DNA of 64,000 nucleotides from JAFDXJ01 sp039811225 (GCA_039811225.1 JBDHYG010000012.1:1-64000); one strand, 5' to 3'. Counted from the first letter of the stretch, positions 18,030-25,318 are shown. Made by a program: numbers and translations. Notes: generated from the letters alone by a model not told the origin.

Positions 18030-18100
18030 GCGTTTTAAAACAAATTTCCCGGACAATGTAAAAAATTTAAATTTTGTAATGCGTAACAATAAAAGTAAAA

Positions 18101-18559
18101 ATGAAAAAAGGAATAGCTAAAATTCCTGCTGATTCTTTCACTGTAAAAACGGAAGTGGTATGCCCCAATGATACCAATCCTATGGGCATTTTGCAGGGTG
18201 GCCGGCTCGTTGAATGGATGGATATTGCAGCAGCCGTTTGTGCCCAAACGCATGCGGAAAAAATTTGTGTTACTGCCCTCATTGATAAAGTGGCATTTAA
18301 AAGCGCTGCTAAAATCGGTGATATCATTACGGTACAAGCCCGTATTACCAGGGCTTTCAAAACATCCATGGAAATCCAAACCCAATCATTTTCCCGGAAA
18401 GTATTAGGAGGTGAAAATATCCTTATCAGTGAAGCCTATTTCCTTTTTGTGGCATTGGATCCCGAAGGAAAGCCCGGGCTGGTTCCACCCGTAAAACCTG
18501 TAACAGCCTTAGAGAAAAAACTGTATGCAGCTGCACAGAAACGCAAAGAAAGTCAGTAA
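18101..18559 (+). CDS. Acyl-CoA thioesterase, hotdog fold
   Basis: A 152-residue hotdog-fold protein of the YciA/BACH group, which hydrolyses acyl-CoA in the cytoplasm. Typical elements are the DTNPMGILQGGRLVEWMDIA segment (residues 24-43), with the catalytic acidic residue on the central helix, then the DKVAFKSAAKIGDIITVQARI strand region. Length matches the family. It lies 71 bp after TMEM175 and 140 bp before the iron-sulfur repair gene, probably as its own unit. Confidence 0.88.
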   Translation: MKKGIAKIPADSFTVKTEVVCPNDTNPMGILQGGRLVEWMDIAAAVCAQTHAEKICVTALIDKVAFKSAAKIGDIITVQARITRAFKTSMEIQTQSFSRKVLGGENILISEAYFLFVALDPEGKPGLVPPVKPVTALEKKLYAAAQKRKESQ

Positions 18560-18634
18560 ATACCGGAATTCCTTTTCCCCTATTCCTCCAGGTATCGAAA
18601 TATGATTTTCCTCATGTTTTGAAAAAAGTTATTC

Positions 18635-18660
18635 AATAAAAGTATTTATTTACTTTTATT
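18635..18660 (+). promoter_or_regulatory. Perfect palindrome at the iron-sulfur repair promoter
   Basis: AATAAAAGTA (18635-18644) and TACTTTTATT (18651-18660) are perfect reverse complements around TTTATT. The right arm ends 3 bp before the -7 box at 18664, and the palindrome occupies the place of the -33 element. This is a strong operator candidate. The Rrf2 regulator at 22850, a NO/iron-sulfur sensing type, is the closest candidate protein; a Crp/Fnr-type regulator elsewhere is an alternative. Confidence 0.6.
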
Positions 18661-18663
18661 AAG

Positions 18664-18671
18664 TAGCTTTG
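18664..18671 (+). promoter_or_regulatory. -7 promoter box for the iron-sulfur repair gene
   Basis: TAGCTTTG matches TAnnTTTG. No TTG is found 19-20 bp upstream, where the palindrome lies. An in-frame TTG at 18669 is part of this box and so is not the start codon. Confidence 0.6.
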
Positions 18672-18698
18672 CTCATTATCAAAAATAAATCAACATAT

Positions 18699-19661
18699 AT
18701 GGAAGCTGTAACAGAAAACATCCTGGATGTAACCGTCCTGGAACCCAGACAAAAACACCCCACGATTTTTGCCCGGTTTGATGAATTGGAGGAAGGGGAA
18801 AACCTGGTAATACATAATGACCACGATCCGAAACCCTTGTATTATCAGCTCCTTGGTGAAAGAGGCAATATTTTTACCTGGGAATATTTAGAAGAAGGAC
18901 CGCTGACCTGGCGAGTTCGGATTGGCAAAAAAATTACAGGTGAAAAAGATGAAACCCTCGGCGAAATCGCTGCCAAGGACCTGCGCAAGGCAGAAGTATT
19001 TAAAAAATATGGCCTGGATTTTTGCTGCGGCGGAAAGAAAACCGTAAAAGAAGCCTGTGCAGAAAAAGGTATTGATGTGACCAAGGTAGAGAATGAATTA
19101 TTACATACCGATAATTTACCGGTAGGCGGCCGCGCTTTACCTTTCAATGACTGGAACCTTTCTTTCCTGGCAGATTATATTGTTAATACACATCACAGTT
19201 ATGTGAAGAAAGTTATCCCTGACCTGCAAGCCTACTCTGAGAAAGTAACGAAAGTGCATGGCCGGCAGCACCCGGAATTAATTGAAATAAACAAACGGGT
19301 GAATGATGTTTGCGAAGAAATGGCGCCACATGTTATTAAAGAAGAAAAAATTCTCTTCCCGTTTATCAAGCAATTGGAAGCCGCCAACAATAAAGAACTG
19401 GAATTAGATAATGGCTTTTTCAAAAGTGTACAGTCACCCATTGATATGATGGTACATGATCATGAAATTGTAGGAAAGAAAATGGAAGAAATCCGGGAAC
19501 TGAGTAAGAACTATACCTTACCGGAAGATGCCTGTGCCAGCTATTCTTTCCTGTTTAAATCATTGGATGAGTTTGAAAATGATTTACACATTCATGTACA
19601 CCTGGAAAATAATATACTTTTTCCCAAAGCACTGGCTATGGAGAAAAATTTGAATAAGTAG
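18699..19661 (+). CDS. ric: Iron-sulfur cluster repair di-iron protein with N-terminal DUF2249 domain (RIC/ScdA/YtfE)
   Basis: A 320-residue protein made of a DUF2249 domain (about 5-82), the ScdA_N/DUF542 motif with FCCGG (near 107-111), and a hemerythrin-like four-helix domain (about 150-318). Di-iron ligand candidates are visible in NTHHSYV, VHGRQHPE, MAPHVIKEE, VHDHEIV and HVHLENNILFPK. RIC proteins restore iron-sulfur clusters damaged by NO or oxidants. The usual family has no DUF2249, so this is a fusion of about 80 extra residues. ATG 18699 is preferred to an in-frame TTG inside the -7 box. A palindromic operator lies upstream. Confidence 0.9.
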   Translation: MEAVTENILDVTVLEPRQKHPTIFARFDELEEGENLVIHNDHDPKPLYYQLLGERGNIFTWEYLEEGPLTWRVRIGKKITGEKDETLGEIAAKDLRKAEVFKKYGLDFCCGGKKTVKEACAEKGIDVTKVENELLHTDNLPVGGRALPFNDWNLSFLADYIVNTHHSYVKKVIPDLQAYSEKVTKVHGRQHPELIEINKRVNDVCEEMAPHVIKEEKILFPFIKQLEAANNKELELDNGFFKSVQSPIDMMVHDHEIVGKKMEEIRELSKNYTLPEDACASYSFLFKSLDEFENDLHIHVHLENNILFPKALAMEKNLNK

Positions 19662-19976
19662 GAAAAAGTATCCCTTCCAACACCCACAGGCAACTGTCTT
19701 TTCTCCAGGCCGTTGATGATTGTCTGATATAAAGGAGGCAGGGCAGTGCCTGTAGCTGGTGTTGAGATGATCTTTTCTTTGTTTACGTAATGGTAAATAC
19801 GGAGGGAAGATTGAATTTTTAACAGGGAACCGGTAAAACTCATTTATTTGTTTAAATAATTTTGAAAATTGTTTAAGCTATTCTACCCGCCCTGCTTTTA
19901 TGAAAGCAGGATAGTATTGAAATGATTCTCCGCCAGGCAGGTAGCTGCATTTTTAAATTATTTAAATCTTCACATC
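19662..19976 (+). other. Intergenic region before the nitrosative-stress-like operon
   Basis: 315 bp with no convincing gene on the plus strand. It holds the dyad at 19891-19910, direct copies of TTGTTTAA (around 19848 and 19869), and a weak -7-like TAGTATTG at 19912. An 83-codon minus-strand ORF (19592-19843) runs into the 3' end of the repair gene and is not supported by homology I recognise. Confidence 0.5.
19891..19910 (+). promoter_or_regulatory. Dyad upstream of the DUF2249 operon
   Basis: CCTGCTTT and AAAGCAGG are perfect reverse complements around TATG. The dyad ends 1 bp before a -7-like box (TAGTATTG, 19912-19919), similar geometry to the palindrome before the repair gene. The core CTTTTATnAA is shared with that palindrome's right side. 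It could be an operator or a leader hairpin. Confidence 0.4.
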
Positions 19977-20423
19977 ATGAAAAAGACACTATTCTTTATT
20001 TTTGGATTTTATTTATTAGCAGCTTGCAACCAACCCGGTACAGCAACTACGGATACACAGGACAGTACAGTTCAGACCGCTGCTTCCGGCCTCACCTTGA
20101 ATAATGGGAATAAATGGATGGCAGATACCAATACCAATCAACGGGTAGTTGACCTGCGTACTATTGCAGATAATTTTAAAATACAACCGGCGCCCGCTCT
20201 CAATGCATACAATATCCTGGGAAACGATCTGGATCAATCATTACAACGTCTATTAAAAGAATGTAAAATGACCGGCGCTGATCACGAAGCATTGCACCAC
20301 TGGCTGGAGCCGTTGCTGCAGGAAACAAAACAATTAATCACGATTACAGACAGTACAAAAGCTAAACAAATCTTTGATAGTGTGGATCAGCGAATAGATT
20401 TATATCACCAATATTTTCAATAA
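19977..20423 (+). CDS. Small lipoprotein, first gene of the DUF2249 operon
   Basis: A 148-residue predicted lipoprotein: the signal MKKTLFFIFGFYLLAAC has lipobox LAAC with the lipidated cysteine at residue 17. The mature part starts with a Thr/Ser/Gln-rich linker and continues as helical sequence with two histidines in DHEALHHWLEPLL (about residues 101-113). I do not recognise the family. It is separated from the DUF1858-DUF2249 gene by 1 bp, so it should belong to the same stress response, perhaps on the periplasmic side. Confidence 0.78.
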   Translation: MKKTLFFIFGFYLLAACNQPGTATTDTQDSTVQTAASGLTLNNGNKWMADTNTNQRVVDLRTIADNFKIQPAPALNAYNILGNDLDQSLQRLLKECKMTGADHEALHHWLEPLLQETKQLITITDSTKAKQIFDSVDQRIDLYHQYFQ

Positions 20424-20424
20424 G

Positions 20425-21234
20425 ATGACGATTAATGCCAATACAAAAATTGCCACCATTTTAAAACAACACCCGGAAGCGCTGGAAGCTATTGTTTCTC
20501 TTTCACCAAAATTTGTGAAGCTCCGCAATCCCATGTTACGTAAGGTTATTGCCGGCAGAACGAGCCTGACCATGGCTTCAAAATTGGGTGGTTGTAAAAT
20601 AGAAGATTTTTATACGGCATTAAAGCCACTGGGTTTTGAACCTGATGAAAAAACGCCGGTAGCGCCCACAGAGGAAACAATAAAACCGGAACCGGCTTTT
20701 ATGAAATTGGTAGAACCCGGCAAATTTGTGCACCTGGATGTGCGAGCCGAAATTGAATCCGGGAATGATCCTTTTCAATTGATCATGCAACAGGTGAAAA
20801 CGCTTCCTCCCGGCCATGTACTCAATATCATCAATAGTTTTGAACCTACTCCATTGATACACATGTTGGCCAAAAAAGGTTTTGAAGCGTATGCCAAAGT
20901 AATCAATGATGAACAGGTGAATACCTATTTTTATAAAAAAGAAGAAGCACCCGGGGTGGAACCGGATAAGAATAATTATGCCGATGGTTGGGATGAAGTA
21001 TTAGCCCGATACGAAGGAAGCCTGGAAAAAATTGATGTGCGTGATTTGCCGATGCCCTTACCGATGCATGCCATCCTGGATGCGCTGGAAACATTGCCAG
21101 ATGACAAAGCTTTGTATGTATCGCATAAGCGAATCCCGGTATTTTTGTTGCCGGAACTGGACGCGCGTAATTTTCATTTTCGCATTAAAGAAATCAGTGA
21201 AGGCGAAGTCTATTTACTGATCTATAAAAATTAA
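20425..21234 (+). CDS. DUF1858-DUF2249-DUF2249 protein
   Basis: A 269-residue cytoplasmic protein with three parts. An N-terminal DUF1858-like helical domain (about 1-70, NANTKIATILKQHPEALEAI, MLRKVIAGRTSLTMASKLGG) is followed by two TusA-like DUF2249 domains: FVHLDVRAEIESGNDPFQLI (from about 107) and KIDVRDLPMPLPMHAILDAL (from about 201). DUF2249 domains accompany hemerythrins, oxidases and NO-response genes in denitrifying bacteria, but their reaction is not known. One-base gaps on both sides show tight operon packing. Confidence 0.85.
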   Translation: MTINANTKIATILKQHPEALEAIVSLSPKFVKLRNPMLRKVIAGRTSLTMASKLGGCKIEDFYTALKPLGFEPDEKTPVAPTEETIKPEPAFMKLVEPGKFVHLDVRAEIESGNDPFQLIMQQVKTLPPGHVLNIINSFEPTPLIHMLAKKGFEAYAKVINDEQVNTYFYKKEEAPGVEPDKNNYADGWDEVLARYEGSLEKIDVRDLPMPLPMHAILDALETLPDDKALYVSHKRIPVFLLPELDARNFHFRIKEISEGEVYLLIYKN

Positions 21235-21235
21235 T

Positions 21236-22522
21236 ATGATTGGCTTTACCGGAAATAATGGTTTAACAAAACCGACTTCTTATAAAATCGTTTTACCCTT
21301 TTACGTATATGCGGCTGTTTCTTTTTTAATAGCTACTGTTTTATTGTTTATGTCAGCAGATGGTTTTACCACGCACTATTTTCAGCCTCATACATTGGCC
21401 ATCACGCATATTATGGCATTGGGATGGGGCACAATGATCATATTGGGCGCCAGTCATCAATTGGTTCCCGTGATGATTGAAAATAAATTATACAGTGAAT
21501 GGCTGGCCTATATATCTTTTGGCTGTGCAGCCCTGGGTATTCCAATTTTAATATATGCTTTTTATACTTTTTCCATGGGCTGGCTGGCCCAACTGGGTGG
21601 TCATCTCGTGACAACAGCCATCATTGTGTACCTGTTGAATCTCCTGGTCAGTATGGCAAAAAGTAAACATGAAAATGTGCATGCCGTTTTTGTTTTTACA
21701 GCAGTTGTATGGCTTTTAGCTACCGCTATTGTCGGCCTCTTACTGATTTATAATTTTACAGAAGCGTATTTACCCAAGGATTCGTTAACCTATTTACCCT
21801 TGCATGCCCATATGGGTATCATAGGTTGGTTTTTATTACTGATCATAGGAATTGGTTCCCGTCTTTTGCCCATGTTCCTCATTTCAAAATATGATAACGC
21901 TAAAAAGCTTTGGTGGATTTATGGTTTGATAAATACTGGCTTATTACTCTTTGTTGTGCTCTTTTTATGGGAAGGCCTTTCCTGGTTGTACTATGTACCG
22001 GTATTATGCATTGCAGCCGGTGTGCTGCTGTTTGGTAATTTTTGTTATTGTGCTTACCGGGAAAGGATACGGAAAAAAGTGGATGAACAAATGAAGGTTT
22101 CCTTATTATCTGTTTTCATGATCTTATTGCCTATTTTACTTTTACTCGTCATTATCAGTTTTTTGATGTTACAGGAAACGGTCAATGTACAACTGGTCAT
22201 TACTTACGGTTTTGTAATTTTCTTTGGTTGGATTACAGCGATTATTCCTGGCATGACATTTAAAACACTACCTTTTATTGTATGGAACAAAACCTATCAT
22301 CATCTTGCCGGGAAGCGGAAGACACCCAATCCTAAAGACTTGTTCCATGAAAAAGTTTTTAAATGGATGAGTAGTTGTTATTTACTTGGATTTATTTTAT
22401 TTGCCACCGGGATATTAATCAATATCCTCCTGTTGCTGCAGGCCGGTGCAGCCTGTTTACTGCTTACCTCCGTTTTCTATAATTGGAATGTTTTGAAATT
22501 AATTACCCACAAAGCGACATAG
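21236..22522 (+). CDS. Twelve-helix membrane protein, haem-copper oxidase subunit I-like or NnrS-like, with three-fold repeat
   Basis: A 428-residue protein with about 12 hydrophobic helices, resembling proteins annotated as cytochrome c oxidase subunit I in this phylum. The motif GW-x6-G-x6-P-x5-K occurs three times, at G63/W64/G71/P78/K84, G197/W198/G205/P212/K218 and G331/W332/G339/P346/K352, with an exact 134-residue period. H58 and H192 occupy the same repeat position; the third copy has F326. The classical COX1 set (HxxxY, HH, HxH in order) is not evident, so oxygen or NO reduction is not assured; NO sensing or haem binding as in NnrS is an alternative. Confidence 0.75.
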   Translation: MIGFTGNNGLTKPTSYKIVLPFYVYAAVSFLIATVLLFMSADGFTTHYFQPHTLAITHIMALGWGTMIILGASHQLVPVMIENKLYSEWLAYISFGCAALGIPILIYAFYTFSMGWLAQLGGHLVTTAIIVYLLNLLVSMAKSKHENVHAVFVFTAVVWLLATAIVGLLLIYNFTEAYLPKDSLTYLPLHAHMGIIGWFLLLIIGIGSRLLPMFLISKYDNAKKLWWIYGLINTGLLLFVVLFLWEGLSWLYYVPVLCIAAGVLLFGNFCYCAYRERIRKKVDEQMKVSLLSVFMILLPILLLLVIISFLMLQETVNVQLVITYGFVIFFGWITAIIPGMTFKTLPFIVWNKTYHHLAGKRKTPNPKDLFHEKVFKWMSSCYLLGFILFATGILINILLLLQAGAACLLLTSVFYNWNVLKLITHKAT

Positions 22523-22523
22523 T

Positions 22524-22847
22524 ATGAATGTAATCACTAATAACCAGGAACTTTGCAATACCGCATTGGCCGCCTTGTATGATGTGCTTGATCCCGAAAT
22601 AGGATTAAATATTGTGGACCTCGGTTTGCTGTATCAGATGGATTTTGATGAAGCAGAAAAAAAAATATTTTTAACCATGACACTCACCACGCAATTTTGC
22701 CCAATGGGTGATTCGATTATGCAGGCAACGGAAGATACATTGAAAGGCACATTTCCTGATTTTACCCCTGCCATTGAACTATCTTTTAATCCGCCCTGGA
22801 ACAGGACAATGATTTCCGAAGAAGGCCGCGCATTTTTAAACCAATAA
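22524..22847 (+). CDS. MIP18/DUF59 iron-sulfur assembly factor (SufT/PaaD-like)
   Basis: A 107-residue MIP18-family (DUF59) protein. DPEIGLNIVDLGLLY (about residues 23-37) is the family hallmark, and C57 in TQFCPMGD is the conserved reactive cysteine. Members help mature or deliver iron-sulfur clusters to target proteins. It follows the membrane protein by 1 bp and precedes the Rrf2 regulator by 2 bp, which fits a role in cluster repair during nitrosative or oxidative stress. Confidence 0.88.
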   Translation: MNVITNNQELCNTALAALYDVLDPEIGLNIVDLGLLYQMDFDEAEKKIFLTMTLTTQFCPMGDSIMQATEDTLKGTFPDFTPAIELSFNPPWNRTMISEEGRAFLNQ

Positions 22848-22849
22848 GC

Positions 22850-23281
22850 ATGCTGAGTTTAACCTGCAAGACTGCTATCAAATCGGTCATTTATTTAGCT
22901 ATCAAATTTAAAACAGGTGAAAAGGCCGGCATTAAAGAAGTGGCAGCCTATATCAATGCCAGTGAACATTCCGTGGGAAAAATTCTACAAACACTGGTAA
23001 AGCAGGAAGTCATCAATAGTACCAAGGGGCCAACCGGTGGCTTTTATATAAATCTAAAACAAAATAACCAGCCGGTAATCAATATTATTTATGCGATTGA
23101 TGGAAAAGAAATATTTGATGAATGCGGCCTCGGTTTATCTAAATGTTCATCACTCCACCCCTGCCCCATGCATAATGATTATAAAATCATACGTGACCAG
23201 TTTAAACAAATTTGCAAGCAAAAAAAAGTGGCCGACTTATGTGAAACGGTACATGATGGACTGGCCTATTTAATGGGTTAA
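22850..23281 (+). CDS. Rrf2-family transcriptional regulator (NsrR/IscR-like)
   Basis: A 143-residue Rrf2 winged-helix protein. DNA-binding helices lie at about 25-50 (GIKEVAAYINASEHSVGKIL) and the wing at 59-65 (KGPTGGF). The three cysteines that bind an iron-sulfur cluster in NsrR and IscR are C92, C99 and C105 (spacing x6, x5). As last gene of the operon it probably autoregulates, and a NO- or iron-responsive role follows from its partners. Its stop codon overlaps the convergent nhaA stop in TTAA at 23278-23281. Confidence 0.92.
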   Translation: MLSLTCKTAIKSVIYLAIKFKTGEKAGIKEVAAYINASEHSVGKILQTLVKQEVINSTKGPTGGFYINLKQNNQPVINIIYAIDGKEIFDECGLGLSKCSSLHPCPMHNDYKIIRDQFKQICKQKKVADLCETVHDGLAYLMG

Positions 23282-24489
23282 GCCTCATCCTTTACATCAC
23301 CTGCTTCTTCAGCCACCGATAATTTTTTATTTGTCAAAAAAACAATTAATCCTGCAATTGCCGATAAGGTGGAAGCCACCAGGATACTGAGTTTGGATTG
23401 ATCCACCAGCGAGGTGTCCGGGAACGCCAGGTTGCTGATAAACATGGACATGGTAAAACCAATACCTCCTAAAAGCCCAATACCACAGAGGTTTTTCCAG
23501 GTAATACCCTCCTGCAAAAGAGCAATTCGCTTTTTCACCAGGATATACGGTATTGAGAAGATACCAATTAATTTTCCTACAAACAAGCCCAGGATGATGC
23601 CTAATGAATTTGAAGAAAAGAAACTATGAAAAATATTGGCAGGTATAAAAATGGCCGTATTGGTCAGCGCAAAAATCGGGATAATAATAAATGCTACCGG
23701 TTTATGTAAAAAATGTTGCAGCCGGTATGATACATTTTTATCATCTTCTTTATCAAAAGGAATTACCATAGCCAGCAATACCCCGGCAATAGTGGCATGC
23801 ACGCCGGATTTTAAAAAACAATACCAGACTACTATCCCGGGAAGGAGATAAAAAACAGGGTGCCTGATTTTTAAACGGTTCAGGCCATATAAGCCGGCCA
23901 AAATACCGAATGCCACCAGCAGGTATGTAAATAAAACGGTTTCAGTATAAAAAAATGCAATCATGAGTATGGCCCCGATATCATCAATAATGGCCAATGC
24001 GGTCAAAAATATTTTCACCGAAATAGGTACCCGGTTTCCGGCCAGGGCCAGGATCCCCAATGCAAAAGCAATATCCGTGGCCATGGGAATAGCAAATCCT
24101 GCTTGTGTGGCAGTTCCTGCATTCAACAAAAAATGGATCAATGCCGGTACACACATTCCGCCGAAAGCTGCGGCAATCGGCAGGATGGCTTGTTTGAAAT
24201 CCGCCAGTTCACCAATATAAATTTCCCGTTCCACTTCAAAACCCACCATTAAAAAAAAGATCGCCATTAAACCATCATTCACCCATTGTTCTATGGAGTA
24301 ATTGAGGGAAACGCGGGAAAAGGATAAATCTAATTGTTGGTGAAAAAAATGAATATACTGCTCGCCCATGGACGAATTGGCGATAGACAGCGAGATGATG
24401 GTACAAATAACGAGTAATAAACCGGCTACTTTTTCACTATTAAAAAAACTCTTGAAAATAGAGGAGGATTTGTGTAGCAGGTTTTGCAT
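23278..24489 (-). CDS. nhaA: Na+/H+ antiporter NhaA
   Basis: A 403-residue inner-membrane antiporter exchanging cytoplasmic Na+ or Li+ for protons. The ion-binding aspartates are in LTALAIIDDIGAIL and the unwound helix-4 region in MATDIAFALGIL. About 12 helices are predicted. I choose ATG 24489 (MQNLLHK) because the longer reading frame begins with a TTG at 24498 just inside the leader. A -7 box lies at 24506-24513 and a perfect 13-bp dyad just upstream of it. The gene ends tail to tail with the Rrf2 gene. Confidence 0.95.
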   Translation of the reverse strand: MQNLLHKSSSIFKSFFNSEKVAGLLLVICTIISLSIANSSMGEQYIHFFHQQLDLSFSRVSLNYSIEQWVNDGLMAIFFLMVGFEVEREIYIGELADFKQAILPIAAAFGGMCVPALIHFLLNAGTATQAGFAIPMATDIAFALGILALAGNRVPISVKIFLTALAIIDDIGAILMIAFFYTETVLFTYLLVAFGILAGLYGLNRLKIRHPVFYLLPGIVVWYCFLKSGVHATIAGVLLAMVIPFDKEDDKNVSYRLQHFLHKPVAFIIIPIFALTNTAIFIPANIFHSFFSSNSLGIILGLFVGKLIGIFSIPYILVKKRIALLQEGITWKNLCGIGLLGGIGFTMSMFISNLAFPDTSLVDQSKLSILVASTLSAIAGLIVFLTNKKLSVAEEAGDVKDEA

Positions 24490-24505
24490 GTGGTTCAAAT
24501 TGCCA

Positions 24506-24513
24506 CAAAACTA
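24506..24513 (-). promoter_or_regulatory. -7 promoter box for nhaA
   Basis: On the minus strand TAGTTTTG matches TAnnTTTG, 17 bp before the nhaA ATG. No TTG is found at -33; that position falls inside the 24531-24563 dyad. Confidence 0.45.
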
Positions 24514-24530
24514 AAACATTTCATTTTTCC

Positions 24531-24563
24531 GGGAGCAGGTATTGATGGTTAATACCTGCTCCC
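24531..24563 (-). terminator. Perfect 13-bp hairpin between the GreA-like gene and nhaA
   Basis: GGGAGCAGGTATT (24531-24543) and AATACCTGCTCCC (24551-24563) pair perfectly around a 7-nt loop, 22 bp past the GreA-like stop on the minus strand. It lacks a T run, so it may end transcription only weakly, stabilise the 3' end, or act as an operator for nhaA, whose -7 box is 17 bp beyond. Confidence 0.55.
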
Positions 24564-24585
24564 CCACCCACTTCAACTGCTCGTT

Positions 24586-24993
24586 TTATGCATGGATTGT
24601 TTCATTCATGACATCAACTATGGTAAATGTTTTCATGCCTCCCGGCACTTTCCATTTCACGGTACGGCCTTTCCGAAAACCAATTAATGCAGCCCCGATC
24701 GGCGCCATGATGGAAATTTTCTTTTCCTTAATATCCGCTTCTTCCGGCTTCACGATAATAATTTCCATGGGCTTATTTTTTCCTTCTTCAAGGATAGTCA
24801 CTTTTGAATACATGCCCACTACATCCAATGGGAATTTATCTGACTCTACCAGTGTGGCTTTGTCCAATTCTGCTTTCAGGTCATCCGCTTCCTGTTTATT
24901 AAATGTGGATTGCGCATCAGCATGTTTCAGGTAAGACATCAGTAAAGCATAATCTTCTTTACGCAGGACCAGGTTATTTTGTTCGTTTTTCAT
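24586..24993 (-). CDS. GreA/GreB-family transcription factor (Rnk-like)
   Basis: A 135-residue protein with a short N-terminal helical part (about 1-50) and the GreA/GreB C-terminal FKBP-like domain (about 55-132: DVVGMYSKVTILEEGKNKPM, then ISIMAPIGAALIGFRKGRTV). The full GreA coiled-coil with its acidic tip is not present, so RNA cleavage is unlikely. It fits the Rnk or truncated-Gre class that binds in the RNA polymerase secondary channel. Orphan copies like this are common in Bacteroidota, often stress-induced. Confidence 0.85.
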   Translation of the reverse strand: MKNEQNNLVLRKEDYALLMSYLKHADAQSTFNKQEADDLKAELDKATLVESDKFPLDVVGMYSKVTILEEGKNKPMEIIIVKPEEADIKEKKISIMAPIGAALIGFRKGRTVKWKVPGGMKTFTIVDVMNETIHA

Positions 24994-25090
24994 GTTATTT
25001 CTTTTTAGATAGTTGAATAAAGATTTTGAAGTTTTAAAAAAAGGTAAAAATCCCCCCGGGGACAGTGGTAATTGTATGTCGAAACCGGGT

Positions 25091-25267
25091 TTAGGAAATA
25101 GTTTTGCTTACTGCCTGTAGAAGTAGTCTATTGTTATGGCTACTTAATGTTTGGGTATAGTATGGCCTTTCTGCCAGGTATGCATTCCTGCAGTCTTGTG
25201 GATAAAAACGATATATTTTTTCTTTGGCCATCGCGAAAAATAAAAAGGCTGAAAAACGCTCAGCCAT
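25091..25267 (-). CDS. Possible 58-residue small protein
   Basis: ATG at 25267 opens 58 codons ending in TAA at 25091: it starts MAERFSAFLFFAMAKEKIY and continues with YRFYPQDC and a Tyr/Leu-rich tail ending QAVSKTIS. A -7 box (TACTTTTG, 25326-25319) lies 52 bp upstream. I do not recognise the protein. The first 11 codons also form a hairpin followed by a T run, so this stretch may instead be the terminator of the gene at 25378. It fills an otherwise empty 385-bp gap. Confidence 0.4.
   Translation of the reverse strand: MAERFSAFLFFAMAKEKIYRFYPQDCRNAYLAERPYYTQTLSSHNNRLLLQAVSKTIS
25242..25265 (-). terminator. Terminator-like hairpin overlapping the small ORF start
   Basis: On the minus strand GGCTGA and TCAGCC pair around a 7-nt loop and are followed by TTTTTATTTTT. 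It lies 112 bp past the stop of the PEP-mutase-like gene. It overlaps codons 1-11 of the 58-codon ORF, so it could be an attenuator for that ORF. Confidence 0.5.
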
Positions 25268-25318
25268 TCTCTTGAAGATTATTTAATGCATATACCTATT
25301 TAAAAATATACGCTGAAA

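Noticed and set aside
19592..19843. 83-codon minus-strand ORF after the iron-sulfur repair gene
   Set aside because: Codon choice is not absurd, but it overlaps the repair gene's 3' end by 70 bp, has no promoter box and no family I recognise. It is worth a conservation check only.
24542..24934. 130-codon plus-strand ORF opposite the GreA-like gene
   Set aside because: It is the antisense shadow of a clear GreA-like coding region.
25242..25265. Treating this hairpin as only a terminator
   Set aside because: It coincides with the first codons of a 58-codon ORF that has its own -7 box, so both interpretations are kept.
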